Of a stretch of 64,000 nt of DNA, positions 35,487 through 47,379 are shown one piece after another. A program made the translations under genes and the position numbers. The stretch lies in contig JAUPFV010000002.1 in assembly GCA_036936605.1 (NCBI GenBank), positions 203,507,273-203,571,272 on the forward strand. Direction: 5' to 3'. This stretch comes from Limnanthes douglasii subsp. nivea (Eukaryota; Streptophyta; Magnoliopsida; Brassicales; Limnanthaceae). Numbering within the stretch: the first letter of the stretch is position 1; every line of letters starts with the position of its first letter. Under the pieces are notes generated by a model. It ran no database searches, was not told the DNA's origin, and saw only the letters and a program-made list of their open reading frames with translations.

Positions 35487-35503
35487 TGGAGCCGACTGTG
35501 GGA
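35487..35503 (+). other. Primer-binding site
   Basis: TGGAGCCGACTGTGGGA begins one base after the 5' LTR. TGG is the complement of a tRNA 3' CCA. I could not assign the tRNA. Confidence 0.75.
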
Positions 35504-35560
35504 ACACGTGATACCAAAAAGGAATCTTTTTCTTTGAAAATCGCGATCTGATCTTAAAGA

Positions 35561-36820
35561 ATGAATGACCAAGCAATCAGAGAGAGGGTCGGTAGAGAAG
35601 TGATCCGAGCCGTTTCGTTGTCTGAAGGCGAGGAAGCTCCGGGTCGGGAATATTACGCGCAGCGTCGGGACAAGCGGTCGACCCTCATCATGACCAGGAG
35701 ACAGCTGCTGGAAGATATCGTGAAGCTAAATGCTGAAAAGAAGCGGGCGCTAGTTGATAAAAGAGCGCGGAAATGCAAAGGGAAAGAACCAGTTGTGGAC
35801 AATCGCGGCGAAGGCTACCCGACTATTGACCCTCGTATCGACGCCCGACCTGTTAGATATTATCGGGAGTCTCGCCCGGAGGACATGCAGAATGGAGGAG
35901 CAGAGCAGTACCCCAAAGATAACCAGGGGATTTCTGTTGATTATACTTCAGATGATTCGTCAAGAAAAGAGTACCGGCGTAAGGAAAGACTGAACAAGCG
36001 CGCGCAGAAGAGCCATTCTCGACGGAATAGGGCGCCTAGTTCTGACCCTCCTAAGTTAAAAAATGGTAGCTCTGAGAAAAGGACGCCAATATCTTTAAAA
36101 AAAGAAGAGATGCAAACAGGCAACAGAGAGGAGCGGGTAGTTCTACCTCAGACCCAGTGGCAACCGTTGAACAGCCAGAACCAGGGGTACCGAGTCAGTC
36201 GCCAGTTCATCAACCCAGGAGATGAAGGTCTGTATGGGATTCAGACCGAGGGGCTCGGAGGTGGCGCGTTCGGATTCAGAATGAATTGGAGAGCTTCGCC
36301 GTTGTCTGACAAAATATTATCGGGACATCTCCCGAAGAGGTTTGATATTTCCAAATTAGAAAAGTATGACGGTAAGAGGGACCTAGATAATCATTTGGAA
36401 GCTTTCAAAAACTTTATGTTGAGTTTCGATAACGACGATAAGCTTTTGTGTCGGACGTTTTCGATGACATTCAGAGACCGGGCATCAAAGTGGTACAACT
36501 GGCTGCCGCAGGGTAGTATCAAAAACTTCGGGATGTTCTGGATGATGTTCCGTCAGCACTTTGTCGGGAGAAAAAGCTTCCGAGCCAATGAAGATACGAT
36601 CATGAACTGTAAGCATGGGCTAGGAGAGAGCCTCAGGGATTACACCAGGTGTTTTATTGATGCTAAGACCAAACTGGATCATTGCGAAGAAAACGTGGCA
36701 CTAACAGTGTACCGCTTGGGGTTGCTTCCGGGACCGATGAAGCAAGCGGTCATTAAAAAGCAAGCTTTTACATTTTTCGCCCTTCTGGATCAGGTAGAAA
36801 AACAGATACTAATATAAGAA
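35561..36820 (+). pseudogene. Tat gag (capsid region intact, truncated by a stop)
   Basis: A 418-residue ORF. The first 230 residues are charged and low in structure (many KR/RE stretches). The retrotransposon gag core runs from about residue 245 to 415, with LPKRFDISKLEKYDG, FRDRASKWYNWLPQG, GESLRDYTRCFIDAK and LGLLPGPMKQAV. The frame closes with TAA. Downstream sequence (to about 37,320) still encodes the gag C-terminus, including a zinc-knuckle-like CRYHAT / GQDTKDC split by a frameshift near 37,175, so the full gag was longer. Gag forms the cytoplasmic particle in which the RNA is copied. Confidence 0.85.
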
Positions 36821-37470
36821 ACCGAGGCTTCTGAATTGGCTGCGCAAATTCAACAGAGCGCGCAAGCGTCGATCGTCATAAAACAAGAGGCTCAATCAGC
36901 TATGCTCAGCAAGTCCAGCCAGTCAGCACAATACCGCTGACCCAGTCCTTGCCAATCAAGCCTCTGGCTTCCCAGAGCCAAAAATCGAAGCCGATGAACC
37001 AAGTGGTCTCGCGACCCATATCTAATAAGTGGATTCGACCTGCTTACTTCGCTGACTTAACGGAATGCGTGTCTTCTATCTATGAAAAAACTAAGAAAAG
37101 TGGGATGTACCGGAGGCCTTTTCCCATACCGACACCTCGGGAGCACAGGAACAACCGGTATTGTCGCTACCACGCGACGTGGGACAAGATACCAAGGATT
37201 GCATTGCCCTAAAAAAGGAGATACAAATGCTGATAGAGCACGAAAACCTACTCGAGTACGTGAAAAAGAAATCACAGTAGGGCACTGCTTCGAAAGAAAT
37301 CGTGACGATGCCGAATTCCGAGACAACTATGACAATTTCTGAAGTGACCGACCCACTGATGTCCTAATCGAGTATCTCGATCCAGATGTAAATCGTAACC
37401 TCATCGGGGTCATCGAAGAGGAAGCTGCGGAAAGTAACGGGAGCGTAAGAAACCTTTGTCAATTTTTCGA
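36821..37470 (+). pseudogene. Gag C-terminus and gag-protease linker (frameshifted)
   Basis: Continuation of gag past its stop. Gln/Ala-rich sequence is followed by RPAYFADLTECVSSIYEKTK and a knuckle-like CRYHAT at about 37,157-37,174. A frameshift then gives GQDTKDCIALKKE, in which the usual His is Gln. Two frame changes are needed to read it through. Confidence 0.6.
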
Positions 37471-37474
37471 ATCA

Positions 37475-38023
37475 TTGACTATTTTTTGGGGTGATTCTAT
37501 GACAGGGATAACGCACTCCTCCAGAAAGCAACATATCGTGAACTTGGCTAATCAGTTGGAAGCTCGACCCTATCCCCATTCGAAAACCGTTCCTTCACCG
37601 ATTCTGTATTTTGACGATGACGACATGAGAGACATTGTCGGACCCCATGAGGACGCCGTCGTTATTGGGGCGACCATTGCGGGGGAAGACGTCCGAGACA
37701 TCTTAGTAGACACCTGAAGTTCAGCCAACATAATTTTTACATCAACTTTCGCCAAGTTTAGGGCACCCCCAGTCATTACACGTTCAGATCGAACTATTGT
37801 AGGGTTTACCGGTTCGGCAGCAGACGTGGTTGGTGAGTTTGAAGGCATTGTTCAGCTGGGCCGCGGACCATTTAAAAAGGAGGTCACTGTTTTATTCGTC
37901 GTAGTAGACGCACAGACCTCTCATAATGCAATCTTTGGCAGATCGTGGCTGTCGCGAATGCACGCGGTATCCTCTACGATTCATCAGTGTTTGAAGTACG
38001 TGGTCGGGAACAACGTGGGGTAG
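37475..38023 (+). pseudogene. Tat aspartic protease with stop in the active site
   Basis: The reading frame runs from about 37,475 to 38,023. The active-site block is DILVDT, then TGA at 37,718-37,720, then SSANII: the Gly of the D-T-G triad is replaced by a stop. Further conserved blocks follow (IVGFTGSAADVVGEF, LFVVVDAQTSHNAIFGRSWL). The enzyme would normally cut the gag-pol precursor; this copy cannot. Confidence 0.85.
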
Positions 38024-38099
38024 TGCGGAGCAGCCAGAAAGCAGCAAGAGAATGTTACCGAGCAGCTTTGGCCCCAAAAAGAGATCATGAGATGGAGCA

Positions 38100-39440
38100 A
38101 GCGCGGGACTAGCAATTAGTGGGACTTCCCTTGGGGTCAGTGCCCGTCGATGATCCTAGAGAAGCTCCCAGTTTTTTAACCACCAACGAAGAGTGCGAAA
38201 AAGACCAACTTATCGAAGGAAAAGTTTTACAGATCGGAATCCAATTGTCATTGGTCTTCAAGAAACAATTGTTGTTATTACTACATGAGAATTTAGATTT
38301 ATTCGCGTGATTTTCGAAGGATGTGACCAGAGTACCAGAGAACCATGTGATTCACAAACTAACTATCAACAAGAATGTCAGACCCATTTCACAAAAGCGG
38401 TGGGCTTTTTCGCCGAAAAAATCAGAAATCATCCTGAAAGAAGTCGAACGAATGCTCAGCGTCGGGCACATCAAAGAATCAAGTTACCCACTCTGGACAT
38501 CCAAACTTGTCTTGGTCAAAAATAAGAACGGGAAGTGGAGAATGTGTGTGGACTTCACAGACCTTAATCGAGCATGCCCGAAGGATCCCTTCCCGATGCC
38601 AAGAATCAACCAGTTGGTGGATTCAACATTCAGTAACCGATTACTCTCCTTTATGGACGCGTATGCGGGCTACAACCAAATCAAATTGCACCCAGCGAAT
38701 TAGGAAAACACAACATTTATTACGGGCCGAGGCTTGTATTGCTATAAGGTTATGCCGTTCGGGTTAAAAAATGCTGGAGTAACTTATCAAAGGTTGGTTA
38801 ACAAGACCTTTGACTGCCAGATAGGGAGGAATATGGAAGTTTACATCGATGACATGTTAGTAAAGAGTGGCACAGACAAAGACCATCTCGCCAATTTGAG
38901 GGAAACCTTTGATGATCTAAGGGGTATAAATCTCAAGCTAAACCCGGATTTTTTGTCAGTGAAAAAGGAATCGAGGCAGACCCGACTCAACTACAGGCTC
39001 TTACCGATATGACACCGCCTAAGAATATCAAGGAAGTCCAGATATTAACCGGGTGTCTCGCGACCTTGAATCGATTTATCTCTCGTTCATCTAACAAGTG
39101 CGCTCCATTTTTTCAAGTTTTGAGAAATGCCAAGAATTTTGTTTGGACGTCGGCGTGCAGCGCAGTCTTTTTAGGGATCAAAACTTATTTATCCTCCCCG
39201 AACCTCCTAACAAAGTCCCTAACAGGGCAGGCTCTTTTTCTTTACATAGCGGTTTTGGATTTTGTAGTAAGTGCGGCTCTGATCAGCGAATTGGGAATGG
39301 TCCCCAAAGCGGTATACTTTGTGAGCAAACGCTTACTGGACGCGGAGACACGGTATTTGAAGTTGGAAAAAATGGCCCTAGCTTTAGTGACCGCAGCGCA
39401 AAAAATGCGGCCGTATTTTCAGGCCCACCCCATTATCATC
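38100..39440 (+). pseudogene. Tat reverse transcriptase and RNase H
   Basis: RT starts in 38,323-38,703 (KSEIILKEVERMLSVGHI, WRMCVDFTDLNRACPKDPF, SFMDAYAGYNQIKLHP), with a TAG at 38,701 where the family usually has Gln. It resumes at 38,704 with TTFITGRGLYCYKVMPFGLK and the catalytic YIDDMLVKS, which is intact. A frame change near 38,950 precedes the connection and RNase H (39,009-39,443): TYLSSPNLLTKSL, LYIAVLDFVVSAALI, YLKLEKMALALV. It is broken again by TGA at 39,441. Another TGA replaces Trp near 38,308. RT copies the genomic RNA into cDNA and RNase H removes the RNA. Confidence 0.9.
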
Positions 39441-40100
39441 TGAACCTCGTTTCCACTCAAGTACGTACTTCAGCGACCGGACATGTCGGGAAGAATGTCC
39501 AAATGGTCGGTCGAGTTAGGCAATTTCGATATCAACTTTGAGCCGCGGACAGCTATCAAAGGCCAAACTCTGGCTGATTTTATAGTTGAATTCCATTCCG
39601 ATTGTCCGGACCAAGACACATCGCATGAAGCGGGAGAACCAGATGAGTAGGTCATCCGAACCAATGGTGGGTCGAACGTCAATGGATGCGGCGCGGGCGT
39701 ACAGATAGTCACTCCAATGGGCATAAGTATGCATCAGGCAATCCGATTTGGTTTTCAAACTTCTAACAACGAAGCCGAGTATGAAGCTGCCCTGGCCGAT
39801 TTGCGACTAGCACAGGTATGTGGAGTTACACATGTGCGCCTTATTAGTGATTCTCAGCTTTTAATCAATCAAGCCTCGGGAGCATCGGAAGCTAAGAAAG
39901 AATATCTGGTTCAGTACTTAGCAGCATTACGAGTGTTAGCCGCGTGTTTCGCCAAGGTAACATATGAGTATGTCCTGAGGACCGAAAATATGGTAGCCGA
40001 CTCTCTAGCATCGGCTTCGTGTTCAAACAGTTACCCCTGGGTAACCGAACAAGAAAACCCATCAATCACAAAGAGGAGAGAGCTGGATAACCGACCATAA
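39441..40100 (+). pseudogene. Tat second (archaeal-type) RNase H
   Basis: The end of the first RNase H (SKWSVELGNFDINF, 39,490-39,545) is followed by a TAG near 39,648 and then the archaeal-type RNase H: RTNGGSNVNGCGAGV, TSNNEAEYEAALADL, LISDSQLLINQASG and TENMVADSLASA. As in the element at 1-756, the first catalytic Asp is Asn (codon 39,663-39,665). The SDSQ Asp is intact here. The ORF ends at 40,098-40,100. Confidence 0.85.
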
Positions 40101-40229
40101 ATGGCTTGTCAGGTGTCTTCGGTAACCATTTCAGATTGGTGAAGGGATATTATTGCTTTCCTGGCTGAAGGACTACTACCAGACGATAATATATCAACTC
40201 GAAAGATACAAAACAAATCCCGGGGCTAC

Positions 40230-41371
40230 GTTTTATTGGGGGACGTACTATACAAAAAGTCATTTAGCCGGCCTTTACTGCGGTGTTTGGGGGTAAACGA
40301 GTCACAAATAATTGTATCTAAATTACACGACGGAGAGGGTGCGGCTCATTGTGGTTACAAGGCATTGATCAGAAGAATCTTCATCGTCGGGTTCTATTGG
40401 CCAACGGTTACGACTGATGCTCACCAGATAGTGAAAACATGCGACACATGCCAAATATTCGCGAACGCAATAAACATTCCCACTGCCCCCTTAGAATCCA
40501 TATCTGAAGGCTTACCTTTCGACGGATGGGGGAATCGATCTCGTAGGACCCTTACCAATGGCATCCGGTGGACGACAGGCGATCGTGGTGGCTGTGGATT
40601 ACTTTTCCAAATGAGTGGAAGCCGAGCCATTATCGGCTACAAAGACCAAGGATGTCATCAGATTTATTTGGTCGAACATCTGCTGTAGGTTCGGGGTACC
40701 TCAGAAGCTCACCATGGATAACGGACCCCAGTTCGATATCCATGAGATGAAATCTTTTTGTACGACCTATAGGATTAGGAAATATTTTTCCGCCCCTTTC
40801 CATCCCCAAGCAAACGGGCAAGTTAAGGTTACGAACCGAACCATTTTGGACGGGCTCAAAAAGAATTTGGAAGGGAAAGCCGGCAAGTGGCCGGATTACT
40901 TACAAGAAGTTTTATGGGCTTACCGAACCACTCCTCGAACGGCGACCAAAGAATCACCTTATGCCTTAGTTTATGGAATGGATGTCGTCACCCCAGCAGA
41001 ATCAATCTTTCCGTCTTTTAGGGTCGGTACTTACACGGAAAGTGAAAACGACGACGCCAGACGATTAGCTCTAGACCTGATAGAATAAAAAAGGGGCCGA
41101 GCTCAACTAAATTCTTTACATTATCAGACCTTGATGAGAGCCGGTATGCGTCCAAAGTACGTCGGCGAGAGTTCAAAGTCGGGGATAAGGTTTTAAGGAG
41201 AGTTTTCATGCATACCAAAGATAAGAGCCTCGACAAACTCGCCCTGAATTGGGAGGGACCATAGACAGTAGTAGAACGGGTTAATAGTGGAGCATACCAC
41301 TTACAGGACATGTGCGGGCGTTTGCTGAGACTCCCGTGGAACATTGAACACTTAAAACTATATTTGGAGTA
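40230..41371 (+). pseudogene. Tat integrase (frameshifted)
   Basis: The zinc-binding region is 40,236-40,500 (HCGYKALIRRIFIVGFYWP, KTCDTCQIF). An extra G in a G-run near 40,530 shifts the frame, so the first catalytic Asp region reads only in the +1 frame. TGA replaces Trp near 40,614. The core resumes at 40,615-41,088 with MDNGPQF, and 36 residues later NGQVKVTNRT, where Lys (AAG 40,825-40,827) replaces the DD35E Glu. After a TAA at 41,086, the C-terminal part (KVRRREF, PWNIEHLKLYLE) is readable in mixed frames to 41,371. Confidence 0.9.
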
Positions 41372-41455
41372 ACTTTGTTGATTTTTGTAACTTTTTTTCT
41401 CGCAACCGTCGTTTCTGTAAGAACCTTTGGTTGGGGATGTACTCTTTCCTAACTC

Positions 41456-41486
41456 GGTGGCGCGAGAAGGTTTCAATGAGGCATCC
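41456..41486 (+). promoter_or_regulatory. Conserved non-coding motif downstream of pol (second copy)
   Basis: GGTGGCGCGAGAAGG followed by TTTCAATGAGGCATCC. It matches 2,164-2,194 at 26 of 31 positions and has the same distance from the integrase end. Confidence 0.5.
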
Positions 41487-41589
41487 ATGGCAACCGACCC
41501 CTTTTAATTCAAAATTTTTCCTTTATATCTCTGAACTATTAAAAAGGAGTCCATCAGCTGACGAGCTGACAGACGACTTATGACGAATC

Positions 41590-42056
41590 TAATTGGTTGA
41601 CAGAACCTTAAATGGTTTTTCAGTGATTAAACTAATCTACATCTTATATTTCCGACCTTATGGGAGAATATTTCAATTTAAATTGATCAACAGAACCTTA
41701 AACGGTTTTTCAGTGTTCAAAATTGATCTACATATCATATTTCTAGACCCTATGGGAGAATTTTTCAATTTAAATTGATCAACAGAACCTTAAACGGTTT
41801 TTCAGTGTTCAAAACTGATCTACATATCATATTTCCCGACCCTATGACAGAATTATTCAATTTAAATTGATCGACAAAACCTTAAACGGTTTTTCAGTGT
41901 TCAAAACTGATCTACTTGTCATATTTCCCGACCCTATGAGAGAATTTTTCAATTTAAATTGATCGGCATAACCTTAAACGGTTTTTCAGTGTTCAAAACT
42001 GATCTTCATATCATATTTACGACCCTATGAGAAATTTTCAATTGACATTGAGAAAC
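41590..42056 (+). repeat. Five tandem ~91-bp repeats in the Tat 3' region
   Basis: The landmark ACCTTAAACGGTTTTTCAG begins near 41,605, 41,695, 41,787, 41,879 and 41,971, giving spacings of 90-92 bases. Each unit also contains a conserved TCAATTTAAATTGATC palindrome-like word. It lies between pol and the antisense ORF. Tandem repeats in this hypervariable 3' region are known from Tat-lineage elements such as Ogre and can seed satellites. Confidence 0.9.
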
Positions 42057-42192
42057 ATAACAACAAGATAGTGGATATTAATTTTCGACAGCAAGTCCGT
42101 AGCAATCGCCTCAGATTCTCCTTGCTATACGGGCGGCCGTTTTCCCAGCAGCCATTGAGAAAGACGAACTGATGCTTCCAACCTTTATCGCC

Positions 42193-43381
42193 CTAGAGAA
42201 AGTCATTCACAATCTTCCAGGTATTGGCCAAGGAAGAATAGAAGAAGGGAGACTTGGGGGATTTCGAGAGCCCTGACATGGCTATGTACTCGGCCATTGG
42301 CATGACCCGACCCGATAAGCGTGAGGCCATTATGCACGACATCAGCATATACCACGCATTGGGCGTTAGCTGTGAGGGGCAGATGTTGAGGGTTTGGAAA
42401 TATAGAGAAATCTCAGGGTCCAGAGGAAACCTGAGACCCCAGTTGAAGAGTTCGGTGAAGATTACGATCTCCCGCGACCGAACATGCACCGGCGTCTCCC
42501 CGGGCACGGGAAATCGAACGTTAATATACTCCGGGATACCCCACCGGATCAGAAGTTCTTCCTGCTCTGTAGAGGAAAAATAAAGATACTTGCCATCGAA
42601 AAGGGAAATGACATCGTCCCGAGGCAACCATCGATGGTAGTTAGTGGTGATGACTGCCTCAATCTCCGCGGGAAGAGCCTCTCCGGGAGGAGCAGCATTG
42701 TTGCCAACAACGGCAATACCTTCGCCAACAGCCAAAGCATCCGTTTCTGGCTCTTCGGTATTTTCTACCGGGACTGCATCTGACATAGGGGGCTGGCCGC
42801 AGAAGGGTCGGACGACTGAGTAGGAGGATATGCAAAACCGGAACTACTTCGGTTCGGGCGAGTTGCGCTCGTCGGTTAAGGCCTAGGTAAGTTCGCGCAG
42901 TATTGGTGCCAGTCCGGTACCCCTGAATGTCGTGAGTAAGTTGGACCATTTCAGGAGAATTTTCCCTCGCAGACGAAGTTGGGGTTTGTGAATCGCCCAT
43001 GGAAAGGAATTTAGCTTTGCCTCGACGTCGGGGAGGAAAATGGGTCGGAGTGGTACAGGAATTCACCGACGAAGGCGTCGGGCGGTTGATTTGAGTAGCA
43101 GGGGAAGGTGGCGAACTGCTGGTTGAAGGAATAACGATGTTATCGGGAGTACTCGCATCGGATGGGACGGGTATAACTAAGGATTCGGCAGGGACCGGGT
43201 CGGGCAGTACGGGGTCGTGAGGAAGCGGAACGGGTGTAAAAGGCTTTGAGTTAGAACTCCAAATCAGTCCCGCGGCTCGATACTCTTCGGCGCAGTCACC
43301 AATACTAGCCCAATCTTCAAATCCGAACACGGGCTCTTTCTTCTTGGTTTTTGGTTTTGGCTTCGGGTTCCTATTTCTCAT
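42193..43381 (-). pseudogene. Antisense ORF of the second Tat element
   Basis: Starts at 43,381 (MRNRNPKPKPKTKKKEP) with a basic, then Pro/Ser/Thr-rich N-terminus of about 180 residues. A frameshift near 42,790-42,830 leads into a second frame (42,786-42,193). The shared domain there reads LIRWGIPEYINVRFP, TELFNWGLRFPLDPEI and CPSQLTPNAWYMLMS, nearly the same as in the antisense ORF at 4,193-4,927. The coiled-coil part found there is absent here. A TATA box lies 81-88 bases upstream of the ATG. It resembles the PF04195-type plant transposon proteins; role unknown. Confidence 0.75.
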
Positions 43382-43461
43382 AAAACGAGCTCTCTCTAGA
43401 ATGGTTCGGACATCACTTTCTCTCTCTAGAACTCTTCTGAGAGCAACTCTTGTTTATAAGG

Positions 43462-43469
43462 TATTTATA
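43462..43469 (-). promoter_or_regulatory. TATA box for the antisense ORF (second element)
   Basis: Minus-strand CTATAAATACC, 81-88 bases upstream of the antisense ATG at 43,381. The first element has a TATA box at a similar distance. Confidence 0.55.
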
Positions 43470-43929
43470 GACACCCCACTTAACCGTTTCACCGTACGGG
43501 GGAGTCCAAACGACGGAAAGCCGCAGGAAGGCGAAAGGGCCTCTTGGAAAACTGTGCAGACGAGCACGCTTCGAGTACTCGGATGACACGTGTAGCCCTT
43601 AGTCAGACTAGCACAGTAGGTATGTATCAGCTAGCTTAGGTAGAGGCGTTAGATGGGCCGCATCTATCCGACTTATTTTTCAAATCTTGATCGCCGGTCT
43701 AGGCCCATGTAGAATCTACCAAGAAAGATCGGAAGCAGACCCAAAATGAGTTGTCGCAGCATCATGACAATTCACGACCGTCCCAGTAACAAAAAATATG
43801 GAGGGTCGGTCATCATTTGAAAGAAAAGGTTTGATCGAGGTAGTTCGATCAATCGATACCAGATTCTAAGGGACAGAGGCGTTCCGAGCTGATTCTTTTA
43901 CAAGTCTTCATTCCTGATGCTCTTGAAGA

Positions 43930-43941
43930 CTGGGGGGCTAC
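43930..43941 (+). other. Polypurine tract
   Basis: CTGGGGGGCTAC directly precedes the 3' LTR, the plus-strand priming site. Confidence 0.8.
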
Positions 43942-44272
43942 TGATAAGGGAGCAATTCGCCGATATTAATAGAAAATGAGTCAATTGTAAATAGAAGGAG
44001 ATTAATATGCATGTTATAGTATTTATTATTTATTAGAGGGTGAGTTGTAAACAAAGTATTTTATAAAGGACTAAAGGAGAAATAAAACAAGACCACCAAG
44101 GACATAAATGGGTCCACCCTTCCCCACTATAAAAGGAGACCCATTATTCTTGGTAGGGAGGACAATTGAATATAATATTCTCTTTCTACTTTCTCTCTCT
44201 AGAATATTGAGCTTTAGTCACATCAGGTCCAAGATCCAACATTATTCTCTTTTGGCATTTATTCTCTCATCA
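43942..44272 (+). repeat. 3' LTR of the Tat element
   Basis: 331 bp, TG...CA ends, TATA box at 44,128, followed by the target duplication ATAAC. Confidence 0.95.
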
Positions 44273-44279
44273 ATAACGA

Positions 44280-45000
44280 CATTGTTTTTTTGATAGAGTG
44301 ACTCATATAGACTTTCTATAGCAATTTTTTTAAACATACATAATTAAAATTTTAGATGTTTAACAGAAAACATAGACAAACATATTTTTTTTAGTTACCT
44401 AAGCTAAATTACAATATGAGTTTAGACGCTTAAACTATAGTTCAACGGGAAATTGAATTTTACCTTATCATGACAAATAATAATATAGATTTTTTATTTG
44501 AGTCCACTTAATAAGAAACATAATATCAGAGGAAAGGAAAGTAACACACCCAATATACAAGAACGCCTTCACCAGGAGGCCTTTTCATATTAACCATGAC
44601 ATTTCATGTTAGTAATTCTCAAAACACAATTTTATAATTGTAAACATCTTTTTTTTGTTAAGTGCCCAGTTAATGCATACCTATCTACAACCATAATTTA
44701 CAACACTTGTTAGAACTATATGAAATTTTATTATTATCATCATGTTATCTAAGATTTTAATATTTCATAATCCATACTCATGGGCAACATATCCCTCTGT
44801 GCCTAAGACACGAGTTGAGACATGTCTAGTAGCTTAATCAGATCCGACTTTAACCAATCCAATATCAAACACTTCAGCACTGAAATTTTGTGTCCAAGAG
44901 AATATATATTACTTTTGAATTCTTTATGTAGAGTTATTTATGAATGAGAGAGGGGCTAACATTATATAATATAGTACTATATGATTAAATCAATGAATAA
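44280..45000. other. AT-rich intergenic stretch, no feature recognised
   Basis: No coding or repeat signal is visible. Confidence 0.5.
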
Positions 45001-45001
45001 T

Positions 45002-45278
45002 TCGTCGACTATCCTGTTTTCTTTCATTTAGTCCATCGATTTTAAAACCATCGGTGAGGGTTTATGGATTTGGAAAAATCTATAAATTTAGACCATGAAT
45101 TGAAAAATTTATACATTTAGTCCCTCGAATTGGAAAAATCTATAAATTTAGTCTCTGACGCCAAGAAAAAGATTAGTCACCAAGAACTAAATTTATAGAG
45201 TTTATCAAGTCTAGAGACTATCACCGGTGACTGTGAAGTTGAAGGACTAGATAAAAGAAAACAGGATAGTCGATGGAC
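45002..45278. mobile_element. MITE with ~33-bp inverted ends
   Basis: The left end TCGACTATCCTGTTTTCTTT is mirrored at the right end (45,245-45,275) with only a few differences. Length is about 277 bp with no ORF. Superfamily not assigned; no clear target duplication was seen. Confidence 0.65.
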
Positions 45279-45284
45279 TATTTA

Positions 45285-46990
45285 CTGCTGTAGGCCTAGT
45301 ACTATACTCAACTCAAACTCATTCGACTCCAATATCTTAATCATATCTTTTACTCGAACAAAATCTTTTAATTCACATAAACTACTAACAATTTTTGTGA
45401 ATATATACATATAAATGTGTATACCATATCTCATCAAACAACTCTAAAGCCAAGCTAAACTGCCTAATTTTAATAATTTAGTATAAAATCGAACTTAAAC
45501 TTCTTACTTTACATAACAAACCACAGTTCCTCATGAGCTTAAAAATAACTAATCCCTCGTAAACTCTTTCATTTTGCATGTAGTTTCGAATCAATAAATC
45601 AAAACTCAAACTACAATATAATATTCATTTCTTATAATTAAAAAAAAGATTAAAAACCTCACGTGTCTTGATCCCACGAAGAATAAATGCATGTAAGAGT
45701 GACGAAACGAGACATACATGCTTACATGGACAAAAACATGGTCCGCAATGCCAATTCAGACTCATCTTCGGTTTATATTAAAATTTGTTCTTCGTGGATC
45801 AAAACACATATATCCGTATTGCACCGGTTCTATTCTCCAATTTTAAAAGATCCATATAGGATTGAAATCCCAATAATCAAACATCCATCATATAATTAAT
45901 AAACATAAAAAAATACATGGCTTCGTAAATACGTTCCAAAACCATAACTCCAAAATCTGAAACAAGATAAAGAAAACATAAAAGAAATATTAAAAATATC
46001 TTTGAAATTATTAAAAGAAAATTGAAATTTATAAAAAAATTGCATGCAATTAGCCGTCTACCCTACACTAAAAAAATATTTATATCTTATTTTAAAAAGT
46101 AAATGTATATTTTATATGACTGCACACAATCCCCAACAATAAAAAAATGTATAATTATTTAAACATAACACAAATTTTGATGCTTAAAATCCTCTCTAAT
46201 TTTAACAAAACTCTTAACTGAAAATAAAAAGCATTTTTTCAACGGAGAAAAAAAACACAAATCATATCCACCGAATACATATGTTGTCCCGACTCTTTTC
46301 GAATAACTTTATTTTTATTTCTTTTAAATACTTGTATATTTATGTTCAGATTTCATAAAATATAGTATATTCTTCAACAGATCAGAATATACATAACCGG
46401 TCGACAAAATTAGTACTCGTTAATAAAAAGTAATTTGTATAAAATATAATACTTTTACCAGAAATAAGATGAGATTATGCACGAATTTATATAATAATAC
46501 ATATTTTTGTCAAGAATGAAACCTCATTATGTTATTTTAACCAAATCGGACTAAACCCACTTGTCCTACTCCTATAATCTCCCTATATGTATTTGATTCC
46601 AATTGGTTAAAGTGTGTAAAAAGAGAAAAAATAAAGTAAAATTGCAATTTTTCATACTTTTAAATAATAAAAAATAACCAATAAAATATCTAAACCAACA
46701 CAAAATCGGTATTCATTGTTTTATTATGAATTAATAAAACTTAAAATTTAGATTTTAAAAGATAATTAAGATTCATCTTTTCGTCTATCCAAAATATTAA
46801 ACAAAGATAAAAAGTTATTGTATGGTTGATAAATGAGTGATAAATTATATTTATAGTGACGAATGTAAGTTTTAAAATTTTATAAAAAATATATACAAAT
46901 GAATTATTAAAATATAGATACGTCATTTAAAGACAAATGATTTCTTTGATTGAGTTACATTTGAAGCAAGGTAAATTTTAGTTTTAGTTT
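45285..46990. other. AT-rich intergenic stretch, no feature recognised
   Basis: Low-complexity A/T DNA without coding signal. Confidence 0.5.
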
Positions 46991-47379
46991 ACTTTGAATC
47001 TTTATATGAAATAGAATGATCCAATTAATAATTTTTTGTATAAGTTCTGCGATGATACAGTTTTTATTGATGCAATTGGTCTGTTTAAGCTCTTCATTTG
47101 CAATAATTTGATTCAACTTCTACTTCTTTAAAGATAAGAAGTTGCTTCATATTCTATTGTTGTGGTTGTATTTTTTTACATGTACAAAAGCACAAATTTG
47201 ATCAAGAGGACTTGCCAGCAGGATTACGTGATAAATAATGAGAGGTGTAATCAATTTAGACATCAAATATCGGTATCATTAAGTCATTCTAAGGTCTCTT
47301 ATACTGATACTTTCCAAATAAATAGGTGCCTTTAATTTGGCAGGAGTGTAAGTTAGAGGAAAGTTGTATTTGGCTTTGG

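Larger units (their letters stand above)
35155..44272 (+). mobile_element. Complete Tat-lineage Ty3/gypsy retrotransposon (inactivated)
   Basis: A 9.1-kb element bounded by 331-bp LTRs and flanked by ATAAC on both sides (35,150-35,154 and 44,273-44,277). Order: 5' LTR, primer-binding site, gag, protease, RT, RNase H, archaeal-type RNase H, integrase, tandem repeats, antisense ORF, polypurine tract, 3' LTR. The two LTRs differ at 8 positions (about 97.6% identity), so insertion is recent. The internal ORFs are broken by at least seven stops and four frameshifts. LTR ends are TG...CA as expected. It is one of at least four Tat-lineage copies in the window. Confidence 0.95.

Noticed and set aside
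37057..37326. Minus-strand ORFs across the gag-protease linker
   Set aside because: The plus strand carries recognisable gag and protease blocks; the minus frames match nothing.
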